The position numbers and the translations under genes were made by a program. Of a DNA stretch of 64,000 nucleotides, positions 1 to 7,267 are shown one piece after another. Below the pieces are notes generated by a model. It made no database searches and was not told the origin of the DNA. It saw only the letters and a list, made by a program, of their open reading frames with translations. The stretch comes from Alicyclobacillus tolerans (lineage in GTDB: Bacteria > Bacillota > Bacilli > Alicyclobacillales > Alicyclobacillaceae): positions 186,001 through 250,000 of the forward strand of contig NZ_JXBW01000003.1 in the NCBI RefSeq assembly GCF_001447355.1, given 5' to 3'. How positions within the stretch are numbered: the first letter of the stretch is position 1; every line of letters starts with the position of its first letter.

Positions 1-583
1 GATGTGTCATGTGCCGCATGATGAGCGTGTACGCAGCCACTGCATCGGGCCGTTCGACACGCGCGAGCCATCTTTCTACGGCCTCGTTGATTTCGCTCTC
101 ACGCATCTGCCCGATTCCCCGGGCATACTGCACAAGCTCCTCACGAGTAGGCACCTGCACCTGTTTCATCATGTGCGGCGTGGAAGTGGACATGCCACCA
201 TTCGCCACCAATGTAAGCGTGCGAACTCGCTCTGGGCTCTCATAGGCGAGCAGGGCCGCGACCCAACCGCCCATCGAGTGACCCACGATGTGAGCAGATG
301 TAAGTCCCAGCGCATCCTGCAGTTCTCGCACGAAATCGACAAGGTATGCGAACGAATATTCGACAAACAGCCTCTCCCCATCGCCCCACCCCATCAGATC
401 GGGCGCATACACGTGAAACTGTGCGGAGAGTGCTTGAATCGTGGAAATCCAATAATCCCCTCCTTCCCAAAATCGAACACCGTGCAATAGCACCACGGGG
501 TCCCCCGATCCGGCCTCCCAAACGACTGTCTTGCCGTGACTCAGCTCAACAGTCCTCCGCTCAATGGTACGGATGTCATTCAT
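1..583 (-). CDS. alpha/beta hydrolase, C-terminus beyond left edge
   Basis: Serine hydrolase of the alpha/beta fold; the visible 194 residues contain the oxyanion-region motif LLHG near residue 33 and the nucleophile elbow GHSMGG near residue 110. The catalytic Asp and His lie beyond the window edge. The start is ATG at 583 behind AGGTGA with 9 nt spacing. It lies 16 nt after a class III extradiol dioxygenase and a RidA-like gene on the same strand. In such operons a hydrolase of this type commonly cleaves the C-C bond of a meta-cleavage ring-fission product, so that role is inferred here; the substrate cannot be read from sequence. Confidence 0.85.
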   Translation of the reverse strand, partial: MNDIRTIERRTVELSHGKTVVWEAGSGDPVVLLHGVRFWEGGDYWISTIQALSAQFHVYAPDLMGWGDGERLFVEYSFAYLVDFVRELQDALGLTSAHIVGHSMGGWVAALLAYESPERVRTLTLVANGGMSTSTPHMMKQVQVPTREELVQYARGIGQMRESEINEAVERWLARVERPDAVAAYTLIMRHMTH

Positions 584-599
584 GTAACCATGTCACCTC

Positions 600-1559
600 T
601 TATCTCCAGATGGCAAACGTCATACCCACACCCGTACCGGCTGGTGAGCGATAGCCAGACACATATTCGAGATACTCAAGCTGCAGGTGTTCAACGGCTC
701 CTGCGGCCGCGATCCAATTCAGAATTTCACCCGAAGCCCCCTCCAGCCGATCCCTGGGAAGCGCTTTCAAAATGCTTGCATCTTTATTTTGGAGTCCCCG
801 GATGACCAGTTCATCCAAAGATTCATCCAACTTGAAATGACTCAAGCCTCCCGATCCGATCACGGCCACGCGCAGATCGGCATCCCATGATTCGATTGCC
901 CTCCGCAGCGCCTGCCCGAACTCATAACAACGCGCCGGAGTCGGTTGATTCGGTTGAAAGAAGCAGTTAATAAAGACCGGTACCATTGGGATGTCTTGTG
1001 GCACCAACCTCCGTTTCACAAACGTGTACGCGTGTCCCAAAGACCGATCTCGCAGTTGCGTCCTGCTTTGTGCAACGTCAAACCCTTCTTCCGTCATGCG
1101 CAGCAAGATGTGCTTGCCCAAGTTGCTTTCGGTCCGGTAGCGCACAGGCTCATCCGTCGTGTGCCAGGCCCAGATCACAGGGCGAAGAGAAGGATGTAAG
1201 TCTTCCAAACGGTGTGGTAAATCGACGATTTCGTCTCCCCAGTACACGGCGAACGCCGGCTTCACCTCGTCCCAAAACAGTTCCTCTTGGTCGTCTCCGA
1301 TGACGACGATGACATCAGGGCTTACTTGTGCAATCACCGTTTGTAAGTGGTCGATTGCCATTTGGCACTGCTCGTACTTACGTTGCCAAACCTCCGGCCG
1401 AAGTTGTGGTGCCAGGACGTTCGCGTACTGTAGCTCCCGCTGTTCATACTGTGTGTCCGGATTTTCGCGATCCCGCTGGGCATGCAAGGGCCACACCTCG
1501 GACGGACTACTTACTTGCGGGCTATGGGAGGAACCAACACCTAAGACGATTTTCGCCAT
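600..1559 (-). CDS. class III extradiol ring-cleavage dioxygenase (LigB superfamily)
   Basis: A 319-residue protein of the LigB superfamily, non-heme Fe(II) enzymes that open aromatic diols by meta cleavage. The N-terminus carries GVGSSHSP, with a likely iron-binding His at residue 12, and GSGGLSHF near residue 245 is the usual second conserved His region. Start ATG at 1559 is preceded by a perfect AGGAGG with 7 nt spacing; the frame is open 24 codons further upstream but overlaps the preceding gene. Two bases separate it from the RidA-like gene and 16 from the hydrolase, so the three are one transcription unit. The substrate (protocatechuate, gallate, aminophenol or other) is not determinable here. 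Confidence 0.85.
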   Translation of the reverse strand: MAKIVLGVGSSHSPQVSSPSEVWPLHAQRDRENPDTQYEQRELQYANVLAPQLRPEVWQRKYEQCQMAIDHLQTVIAQVSPDVIVVIGDDQEELFWDEVKPAFAVYWGDEIVDLPHRLEDLHPSLRPVIWAWHTTDEPVRYRTESNLGKHILLRMTEEGFDVAQSRTQLRDRSLGHAYTFVKRRLVPQDIPMVPVFINCFFQPNQPTPARCYEFGQALRRAIESWDADLRVAVIGSGGLSHFKLDESLDELVIRGLQNKDASILKALPRDRLEGASGEILNWIAAAGAVEHLQLEYLEYVSGYRSPAGTGVGMTFAIWR

Positions 1560-1561
1560 CT

Positions 1562-1954
1562 TTAAACCTCCTGCGCGATGACCGCGATGATTTCTAGTTG
1601 AACGCGTGCACCCCGTCGCAACGGCCCGCAAATCGCGTGTCGTGCCGGTCTGGATGCCGGGTCAGGAAACATCTTGACCCACTCCTCATTGACCAGGGCT
1701 CGCATGTCGTCATCATCGACGTAGACCGTCATCTTGATGATGTCATCGGGCCTGCCTCCAGCATTGCGCATAAAGGCGGCGACGTTTTGAAACGCCAACT
1801 CCACCTGTCGCGACGGGTCGGGCGGAATTTGTTTTGTCGCGGGATCGACACCGGCAATCGCTGAGGAAAAAACGAATGGCCCTATCCTGGCCCCTTGCGG
1901 GATCGGCGTCTGACCGTGCGTAACACCTTCGATTTCAATACTTGTGCGCCGCAT
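1562..1954 (-). CDS. RidA/YjgF/UK114-family protein
   Basis: A 130-residue RidA-family protein: the run QVELAFQNVAAFMRNAGGRP, the segment IIKMTVYVDD and the C-terminal RGARVQLEIIAVIA are typical. Family members hydrolyse reactive enamines/imines; some are aromatic-pathway deaminases such as 2-aminomuconate deaminase. Directly upstream of and 2 nt from a ring-cleavage dioxygenase, a deaminase role on an amino-substituted ring-fission product is possible but is inference. Start ATG at 1954 is preceded by AGGGGG with 8 nt spacing; upstream in-frame codons have no ribosome site. It is probably the first gene of the operon. Confidence 0.85.
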   Translation of the reverse strand: MRRTSIEIEGVTHGQTPIPQGARIGPFVFSSAIAGVDPATKQIPPDPSRQVELAFQNVAAFMRNAGGRPDDIIKMTVYVDDDDMRALVNEEWVKMFPDPASRPARHAICGPLRRGARVQLEIIAVIAQEV

Positions 1955-2144
1955 ATACGAACACCCCCTAAGAACGAATCCACCTGTCACATGCTCCCTT
2001 GCCCCCAATCTATGCCCGTTTCGATCACGATATGAACCGACAATATTGTCAACAATCATCTATTAGCGTGAGTAGATTGCCAATTGCACCATTGATCTCA
2101 TAAGGAATTGGGTTTACCGCCGTGATAACCTTTTACGTACAACT

Positions 2145-2272
2145 CACAAAAACAGCCGAATCCTGAATTTCAGGTACGGGGGACTGCAATACATGGGGTG
2201 AATCGCCATCCGGCACAGCCGGGGCGTAGGGACTGTTCTTCCACCGAACCCGTCAACTAACCTCGGAGGCTT
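2145..2272 (+). promoter_or_regulatory. c-di-AMP riboswitch (ydaO/yuaA type)
   Basis: This fills most of the 331-bp gap between the divergent RidA and NlpC/P60 genes. The conserved ydaO blocks are visible in order: GCCGAATCCTG (2155), CAGGTACGGGGGACT (2171), GGGGTGAATCGCC (2195), then CCGAACCCGTCAACTAACCT (2244) and CGGAGGC. The ydaO class binds c-di-AMP and classically controls cell-wall hydrolase and potassium/osmolyte genes, matching the NlpC/P60 gene that starts 14 nt later. No separate U-rich terminator is visible, and the ribosome site AGGAGGA lies directly at the 3' edge, suggesting translational control or early termination within the fold. Nothing else was recognised in the remaining 1955-2144 stretch. 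Confidence 0.88.
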
Positions 2273-2285
2273 TAGGAGGAATTTG

Positions 2286-2810
2286 ATGTTCAAGAAGGCA
2301 ATCTCCACCGTCGCTGCAACCATAACCACGCTCGCACTGGGATCGACGATAGCTATGGCAAGTGTAAATCTGCCGCCAGGGGTTTCGATCGATCACAACA
2401 TTCGTCCGTTGGCCAGCGAAAACGCCTCGTATCAGGTAAAAACCAACGCTGTTCTCAGAGTGGCAGAAAGCAAACTTGGTACCCCGTACATTTGGGGGCA
2501 TAACGAAGACCGAGGGCAATACGGGTTTGATTGTTCCAACTTTGTCGAGTACGTGTACCATCATGCGCTTGGCTATAAGTTCACCACGTCGTCCCGCATG
2601 CAGTATTACGAAGTGGGAATCAGGGAACCCAAGTCAAACTTGCAACCAGGCGATCTGCTCATTTTCGAGTATGGTAAACACGTTGGCATTTACGCAGGCA
2701 ATGGCGAAATGATTCAGTGCGGCGGAGGGCTCGGAAAGGTTGGCTTCCTGAGCGTCAAACCGGGATCGTATTGGGGCAACCACCTTACAGCTGTAAGGAA
2801 AATGTACTAA
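2286..2810 (+). CDS. secreted NlpC/P60 peptidoglycan endopeptidase
   Basis: A 174-residue exported cysteine peptidase. Residues 1-26 form a signal peptide (basic MFKK, hydrophobic core, AMA cleavage region). The NlpC/P60 domain follows, with catalytic Cys83 in FDCSNFVEYV and His132 in GKHVGIY. Such enzymes cut D-Glu/meso-DAP stem-peptide bonds in peptidoglycan. There is no LysM or SH3 anchor, so it is a short single-domain form. The start is ATG at 2286 behind AGGAGGA; a TTG immediately upstream is less likely. Expression is predicted to be controlled by the c-di-AMP riboswitch ending just before it, and a strong terminator follows. Confidence 0.93.
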   Translation: MFKKAISTVAATITTLALGSTIAMASVNLPPGVSIDHNIRPLASENASYQVKTNAVLRVAESKLGTPYIWGHNEDRGQYGFDCSNFVEYVYHHALGYKFTTSSRMQYYEVGIREPKSNLQPGDLLIFEYGKHVGIYAGNGEMIQCGGGLGKVGFLSVKPGSYWGNHLTAVRKMY

Positions 2811-2833
2811 TCTACGAATCCCATGTTTCCCGC

Positions 2834-2876
2834 AAAGGGCTGCAGGTATCGACTGCCTGCAGCCCTTTGCCTTTTG
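2834..2876 (+). terminator. Rho-independent terminator after the NlpC/P60 gene
   Basis: A perfect 13-bp stem, AAAGGGCTGCAGG (2834-2846) with CCTGCAGCCCTTT (2856-2868), a 9-nt loop, then GCCTTTTGG. It starts 23 nt after the stop codon. Confidence 0.85.
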
Positions 2877-2933
2877 GCTCGCGAATGTACTTTTGCGATG
2901 TATGTTTCGCCGCCTGCGATACATATTACAGAC

Positions 2934-3449
2934 ATGAACAGTTACCACTTATCTGGCTTTTGCATTGCGGCGGTTGTGAGTACATCGTTATGGTGGGGCG
3001 AAGCGCCGGCTACCGCAGGTGACTGCGTGCGACCCCACCATGTGTACCAGCGGACAGATATGTCCACACAGCCAAGTGCCATCACCGTGTTTGGCCGTGA
3101 TTATGACATCCGCAAATATCGCAAGGAAAGCGATCTTTTTACGATCACGGCATACAACTTGGATCGCATTTCGACGGGTAAAGATCCCGGGGATCCTGGC
3201 TTTGGCATCACCGCAACCGGCACTTTTGCGAAAACGGGCCGAACGGTTGCCGTCGATCCTACTGTGATTCCGTATGGAAGCCTACTGTACATTGAGGGGG
3301 TGGGCTGGCGCATCGCCGAGGATACCGGCGGCGCCATTCGCGGACGTCACATCGACGTGCTGATGCCATCTAGGAGAAATGCCTTGCAGTTTGGAGTGAA
3401 GCAGTGCAAGGTCACGGTCTATATCCCGGACAATCTCACAGACGTGTGA
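2934..3449 (+). CDS. secreted 3D-domain protein (YocH/YuiC-like)
   Basis: The C-terminal half is a 3D domain, named for three conserved Asp, seen here as Asp108 (AVDPT), Asp130 (AEDTGG) and Asp141 (HIDV). The fold is a double-psi beta barrel related to MltA-type lytic transglycosylases and occurs in secreted stationary-phase or germination wall proteins. Residues 1-28 resemble a signal peptide ending ATA-G. Start ATG at 2934 is chosen because it gives this signal peptide; no good ribosome site is visible, and an ATG at 2898 is the alternative. It follows the NlpC/P60 terminator, so it probably has its own promoter. 171 residues. Confidence 0.75.
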   Translation: MNSYHLSGFCIAAVVSTSLWWGEAPATAGDCVRPHHVYQRTDMSTQPSAITVFGRDYDIRKYRKESDLFTITAYNLDRISTGKDPGDPGFGITATGTFAKTGRTVAVDPTVIPYGSLLYIEGVGWRIAEDTGGAIRGRHIDVLMPSRRNALQFGVKQCKVTVYIPDNLTDV

Positions 3450-3473
3450 TTCACGCTGTGAGCCTGAGCCGTA

Positions 3474-3899
3474 TCACTTGATGTATGCACGGATCGCATC
3501 GATAAAGGGGGAAAACTGGTTTGCGTAACGCACGACTGCTTGGCGAATCTCGGTCGGTGTGACCTGTGCGTGATCGCGAAGCAACTTCGTGCGTAGGTCG
3601 AAGATGCCCGTGAACGAATCGAACCATTGTGCGTCGACAACCTGTTCTTCGACCAAGACCTTCACAATGTCGGCGTAGCCGCCGGGGTCGCGCATGACCA
3701 AAGCATCGATGATAAGGGACGAGATGTCTGTCACGTACTCGACGCTTGTATGCAATGCGCGCTCGGCGGCAAGGCGCCAAGTCAAATCTTGCTCCCAAGC
3801 GTCACTTTGCTGGGATAGCGTCTGCAACCACGCTACTCGTTCGGAAAGCCCCGCTAACCACGTCTCAATCTGTTCCTTGTGAGCATCGGTGGGGAACAT
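3474..3899 (-). CDS. DUF86/HepT-like protein (YutE type)
   Basis: A 141-residue helical protein of the DUF86/HepT-like HEPN family. HepT ribonucleases carry an R-x(4-6)-H motif; here the best match is RTKLLRDH near residues 103-110, a degenerate version without the usual RN...HxY. B. subtilis YutE is the closest type by length and layout. Usually such proteins pair with a MNT nucleotidyltransferase as a toxin-antitoxin module, but no MNT gene is adjacent; the neighbours are Nudix and DUF212 genes. Ribosome site AGGAGG lies 7 nt before ATG at 3899. The start overlaps the upstream Nudix gene by 35 bp. Confidence 0.75.
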   Translation of the reverse strand: MFPTDAHKEQIETWLAGLSERVAWLQTLSQQSDAWEQDLTWRLAAERALHTSVEYVTDISSLIIDALVMRDPGGYADIVKVLVEEQVVDAQWFDSFTGIFDLRTKLLRDHAQVTPTEIRQAVVRYANQFSPFIDAIRAYIK

Positions 3900-4404
3900 C
3901 CGACATCCTCCTTTCTAACCATCTCTGACGCGCAATGGGGAATAAATTCGAAAACATGTCGTCCTTCATCACTGGACTCACGGTGTCGTCCATTCTCACA
4001 TCTGCGGGATTGATGGCTGGTCGTGGTATCCACACGTCCACAATTTCAGAACCCTGAGGTCTTGCAGCTACGTCGTAAACATCGGCTGTATACACCCACT
4101 TGAAGCCTTTTGTGCCTGTTGGCAATACAATGGTATATTCGGCCAGCCATGCGAGATGTTCCAATTTGAGCCCAGCCTCTTCCCAAGCCTCGCGGTGGGC
4201 CGCCTGCTCCGGCGTCTCGCCCGGCTCCACTTTGCCGCCGGGTAACTCCCAACCGCGTAGGGGATGGCGAACCCAGACGAGACTGTCAAAAGCAAATGCG
4301 AAAACGATGACCGAATGCGGAGGGTGAGCTGCCCTACGCTCAATATCCGTATGCAGATGGCGAGCAGGTTGCCAAGCGCTCGAATGCACCGCATTCACCA
4401 CCAT
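3865..4404 (-). CDS. Nudix hydrolase
   Basis: A 179-residue protein with a complete Nudix box at residues 56-78: GGKVEPGE...REAWEEAG, including the metal-binding REXXEE glutamates. It hydrolyses a nucleoside diphosphate linked to a group X; the substrate cannot be told from the box. The C-terminal third is extended and Trp/Arg-rich and overlaps the HepT-like gene by 35 bp. The start at 4404 overlaps the upstream DUF212 gene by 10 bp with no separate ribosome site, indicating translational coupling; GTG codons just downstream are possible alternatives. Confidence 0.88.
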   Translation of the reverse strand: MVVNAVHSSAWQPARHLHTDIERRAAHPPHSVIVFAFAFDSLVWVRHPLRGWELPGGKVEPGETPEQAAHREAWEEAGLKLEHLAWLAEYTIVLPTGTKGFKWVYTADVYDVAARPQGSEIVDVWIPRPAINPADVRMDDTVSPVMKDDMFSNLFPIARQRWLERRMSDVPHRCSQGTD

Positions 4405-4877
4405 TTCCCAAAGGCAATTCCAATCGCGAGACCCAAGAAAGCCCCGACGATGATTTCGCTCGGTTCATGACCTAAGATCTCCTTAAGGCGCTCTCCTTCC
4501 TCTTGAACGGTTGCAGCCGACTCCCCACGTTGAGAAAATTCCATTGCAATTCGATTGAGAAGCACTGCGTGCTCGCCGGCATGTCGACGAATGCCACCGG
4601 CGTCGTACAACACGATGGCGGCAAAGACAACCGCAGTCGCAAAGACCGGGGATGAGGGACCCACGACAAACCACAAAGCGCTCGCCAACGCGACAACGCC
4701 GGCAGCATGTGAACTTGGCATGCCGCCCGCGTCCAGTAGCTTATGTATATCCCAGGCGCGCGTCGTAAGATAATGAATGGGAACTTTCAATATCTGTGTA
4801 AAGACGATGGCACAGATAGCCGCCATCAGCGCAGTATTGGCCCACAGCCCCAATAGGAAGTGCGGAACGTCTGACAT
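4395..4877 (-). CDS. divergent PAP2-family membrane protein (DUF212, YuiD-like)
   Basis: A 160-residue integral membrane protein with the hallmark DUF212 motifs GGMPSSHAA (about residue 53), YDAGGIRRHAG (about residue 92) and LGHEPSEI near the C-terminus; these resemble acid phosphatase/PAP2 catalytic motifs. About five hydrophobic segments are visible. The physiological substrate is unknown; a lipid phosphate is often presumed. Start ATG at 4877, with a TTG one codon upstream as the alternative; AGGAGG precedes both. First gene of a DUF212-Nudix-HepT run with overlapping ends. Confidence 0.88.
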   Translation of the reverse strand: MSDVPHFLLGLWANTALMAAICAIVFTQILKVPIHYLTTRAWDIHKLLDAGGMPSSHAAGVVALASALWFVVGPSSPVFATAVVFAAIVLYDAGGIRRHAGEHAVLLNRIAMEFSQRGESAATVQEEGERLKEILGHEPSEIIVGAFLGLAIGIAFGKWW

Positions 4878-4942
4878 CAACAGCGGCCCTCCTTGATAGG
4901 CAGGGCGCCGAACAACGGCGCCCGCTTGTACCCACCATCACT

Positions 4943-6025
4943 TTACCATTCTTGAATTTCCTTGACCACACTTTTGTCGAGTGCCTTGACAAGAGCCGTG
5001 ATCAATTGGATAGCCTGGAAGTAGTCGTCCTCGTGCACAATGGCGTTGTGGCTGTGAATGTACCGTGTCGCAAAGCCGATGTTGACACTTGGGACGCCAA
5101 TGCCGTGTAAGTGGAACGCCCCCGCGTCTGTTCCACCCCCACTCATGCTCTCCACTTGCACCGGGATCTTCTCCGTCGCCGCCGTATCGAGCACAAAATC
5201 GCGGAATCGGTTATTTGGAATCATCGAACCGTCGTAGATCATCAACAAAGGACCCTTGCCCGCATCGGCCAATTGCCCCCGTTGGTCACCATCAATGCCC
5301 GGTGTATCGCCAGCGATACCGACATCCACCGAGATCGCAATATCTGGATTGACCAGGTGCGCCAACGTGCGAGCACCGCGCAGGCCCACTTCTTCCTGCA
5401 CAGTTGCACCTGCATAAAGCGTATTCGGATGAGATTGGCCCTGCAGTTCTTTAAGAACGCCAATCGCCGTCGCGCAGCCCAACCGATTGTCAAGAGCCTT
5501 CGACATATACATCTTAGGATTGCCCATTTGCGTAAACGGCGAATAAGGCACAATCGCGTCACCCGGACGCACGCCCAATTCTTCTGCGTGCTCTTTGCTC
5601 GTCGCACCGATGTCGATAAAAACGTCCTTGAGTTCGACGACCTTCTTGCGCTCTTCGGCTGGCAGGATGTGTGGAGGCTTCGAACCCGTCACACCCAGCA
5701 GATTGCCTTTGCGCGTTTGGACAATCACGCGCTGGGACAACACGACCTGCGACCACCAGCCTCCGATGGTCTGGAATTTCAAAAAGCCTTCCGGCGTGAT
5801 GTGCGTTACCATGAATCCGATTTCGTCAAGGTGCCCGGCAACCAGAACTTTCGGGCCTGTAGCATCACCAGTTTTGACGCCGACGATCCCGCCAGAGCGG
5901 TCACGCAGGACTTGTTCCGACAAGGGTGCCAAGTGTTGTTCGAACAACTTACGCACACCCGACTCGTACCCGGAGATGCCATACGCATCACACAGTTCAC
6001 GCAAAACGTCGATATGTGTCGCCAT
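4943..6025 (-). CDS. M42-family zinc aminopeptidase
   Basis: A 360-residue M42 (glutamyl aminopeptidase/CelM-type) metallopeptidase, normally a dodecameric tetrahedral cytosolic enzyme that trims peptides. Metal and catalytic motifs are all present: GHLDEIG (His65, Asp67), KALDNRLG with bridging Asp, VQEEVGLRGA with catalytic Glu, SVDV, and RYIHSHN at the C-terminus. Length is standard. Ribosome site AGGAGG lies 9 nt upstream of ATG 6025. The gene stands alone, divergent from the YunC gene. Confidence 0.93.
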   Translation of the reverse strand: MATHIDVLRELCDAYGISGYESGVRKLFEQHLAPLSEQVLRDRSGGIVGVKTGDATGPKVLVAGHLDEIGFMVTHITPEGFLKFQTIGGWWSQVVLSQRVIVQTRKGNLLGVTGSKPPHILPAEERKKVVELKDVFIDIGATSKEHAEELGVRPGDAIVPYSPFTQMGNPKMYMSKALDNRLGCATAIGVLKELQGQSHPNTLYAGATVQEEVGLRGARTLAHLVNPDIAISVDVGIAGDTPGIDGDQRGQLADAGKGPLLMIYDGSMIPNNRFRDFVLDTAATEKIPVQVESMSGGGTDAGAFHLHGIGVPSVNIGFATRYIHSHNAIVHEDDYFQAIQLITALVKALDKSVVKEIQEW

Positions 6026-6171
6026 GTATGTATGCCTCCTTCTCGATGCCTAAGGCATCACGTATATGTTACCACAGTCCTCATCTGCGATCCGCCATTC
6101 CGATTGGCACCCATGTGCTTCGCGGAATACGCTGAAGCGATACGCAATCTATGCTCAAAGGAGAATGCAGG

Positions 6172-6507
6172 ATGGTGCATCTTCAGCCTGTGTGGATCGA
6201 CGAATATCCGTTTACGGCGACACACGTCGCCCTGCCAAAGACAAACTTGCTTGCAATCAGCAACTCGATTGGATACGCGATGTGCGGAGCACTGGATATC
6301 GCGCTTTTGCGCACACAACTTGCAAGCCGCGGTATCGTCGCTGTGCGCGCAACTGGCGTAAAGACCATATCCGAGTTGTTGGACGGCACCGTAGAAAGCT
6401 GCACGCAAGAAGCGGAAGCACTTGGCATCCTCTGCGGAATGCCAATTCGCGAAGCTTTGCGGCTGATGGGCGCCGCCGAGCAACAGCAGTCCACGCAGAA
6501 CGGATAA
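6172..6507 (+). CDS. YunC-family protein (DUF1805)
   Basis: A 111-residue DUF1805 protein, the B. subtilis YunC family, function unknown. Typical features are NSIGYAMCGALDIALL near residue 31 and ISELLDG...EAEALGI. Start ATG at 6172 is chosen over the ATG 7 codons upstream because AAAGGAG lies 8 nt before it. The stop codon sits in the loop of a GC-rich stem-loop that probably ends the transcript. Confidence 0.82.
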   Translation: MVHLQPVWIDEYPFTATHVALPKTNLLAISNSIGYAMCGALDIALLRTQLASRGIVAVRATGVKTISELLDGTVESCTQEAEALGILCGMPIREALRLMGAAEQQQSTQNG

Positions 6508-6518
6508 CCGTTCTGCGT
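6493..6518 (+). terminator. stem-loop overlapping the YunC stop codon
   Basis: An 11-bp perfect stem, ACGCAGAACGG (6493-6503) with CCGTTCTGCGT (6508-6518), loop ATAA. No T-run follows, so efficiency as a terminator is uncertain. Confidence 0.5.
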
Positions 6519-6572
6519 GAAACAACTCCGTCGTTGAGATACCTTTGAACTTTTCCCCCATTCGTTTCGTCG

Positions 6573-6590
6573 TTTTCTTTCGAAAGAAAA
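6573..6590. promoter_or_regulatory. 18-bp perfect palindrome upstream of dedA
   Basis: TTTTCTTTCGAAAGAAAA is a perfect palindrome without loop, about 85 bp before the DedA start. Its form suggests a dimeric-repressor operator, not a terminator. The cognate regulator is unknown. Confidence 0.35.
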
Positions 6591-6673
6591 AACGTTACGA
6601 TAACAGCGATGGGTCCCTACTGGAGCCTTTGGTGCAGTTTGGATTCCAGCGTAGAACAGAACGGGGGATTGTG

Positions 6674-7267
6674 GTGTCGCATCTTCACCTCTTTATCGTG
6701 CAGCACGGTTTGCTAGCCATTTTTGTCTTGATGGCGCTCGAAAGTTGTTGCATTCCGATTCCTTCTGAGGTTGTCATGCCTCTCGCCGGATTTTTGGCAT
6801 TTCGCCATCTCATTGGCTTTTGGCCAGCGCTCATTGTGGGCACGATAGCCAACCTTGTCGGGTCCCTGATTGCCTATGCCATTGGCGACTACGGCGGGCG
6901 GCCATTTGTCCTTCGCTACGGCCGCTATATCGGTTTTAACGCCCGCCACTTGGACAAGGCCGAACACTGGTTCAACCGCTTTGGCGAAGTAACCGTCTTT
7001 TTTGGACGCATGGTGCCCGCGGTCCGGACGTTTGTCTCGCTACCAGCCGGGTTTGCACGCATGCGCATGGGCCGCTTTATTGTGTTTTCCCTAATTGGAT
7101 CGGCCATTTGGAATCTTGGCATGCTCTATGCGGGATACCAACTCAACAAAAATTGGCAAGTGTTTGCCGATCACGTCAAACCGTTCACGTATGTCGGCGC
7201 CGTCATTCTTGTCATCGCCGTAATCGCCTTTTGGGTGCGCCGAAAGTCGGGTCAGGGTCTCGAATAA
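6674..7267 (+). CDS. DedA-family membrane protein
   Basis: DedA/SNARE-associated family. The N-terminus (IVQHGLLAIFVLMALES) followed by IPIPSEVVMPLAG is diagnostic, as is the second motif FFGRMVPAVRTFVSLPAG. DedA proteins support undecaprenyl-phosphate or phospholipid flipping and membrane-potential homeostasis. About four to five hydrophobic segments. The frame is open 43 codons upstream, but those residues are unlike DedA; GTG at 6674 behind GGGGGA gives a 197-residue protein of normal length, with GTG 6671 as alternative. The 3' end overlaps the convergent HD-domain gene by 16 bp. Confidence 0.88.
   Translation: MSHLHLFIVQHGLLAIFVLMALESCCIPIPSEVVMPLAGFLAFRHLIGFWPALIVGTIANLVGSLIAYAIGDYGGRPFVLRYGRYIGFNARHLDKAEHWFNRFGEVTVFFGRMVPAVRTFVSLPAGFARMRMGRFIVFSLIGSAIWNLGMLYAGYQLNKNWQVFADHVKPFTYVGAVILVIAVIAFWVRRKSGQGLE

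Noticed and set aside
2-490. A 162-codon plus-strand frame at the left edge
   Set aside because: The minus strand reads an alpha/beta hydrolase with GHSMGG over the same bases.
5111-6361. A 416-codon open frame on the plus strand
   Set aside because: Lies antisense to the M42 aminopeptidase, which has complete catalytic motifs and a good ribosome site; the antisense product has no recognisable domain and is rich in Arg/His as expected for a shadow frame.
6545-6673. Longer N-terminus for DedA
   Set aside because: The extra 43 residues are unlike the family and cross a palindrome that looks regulatory.
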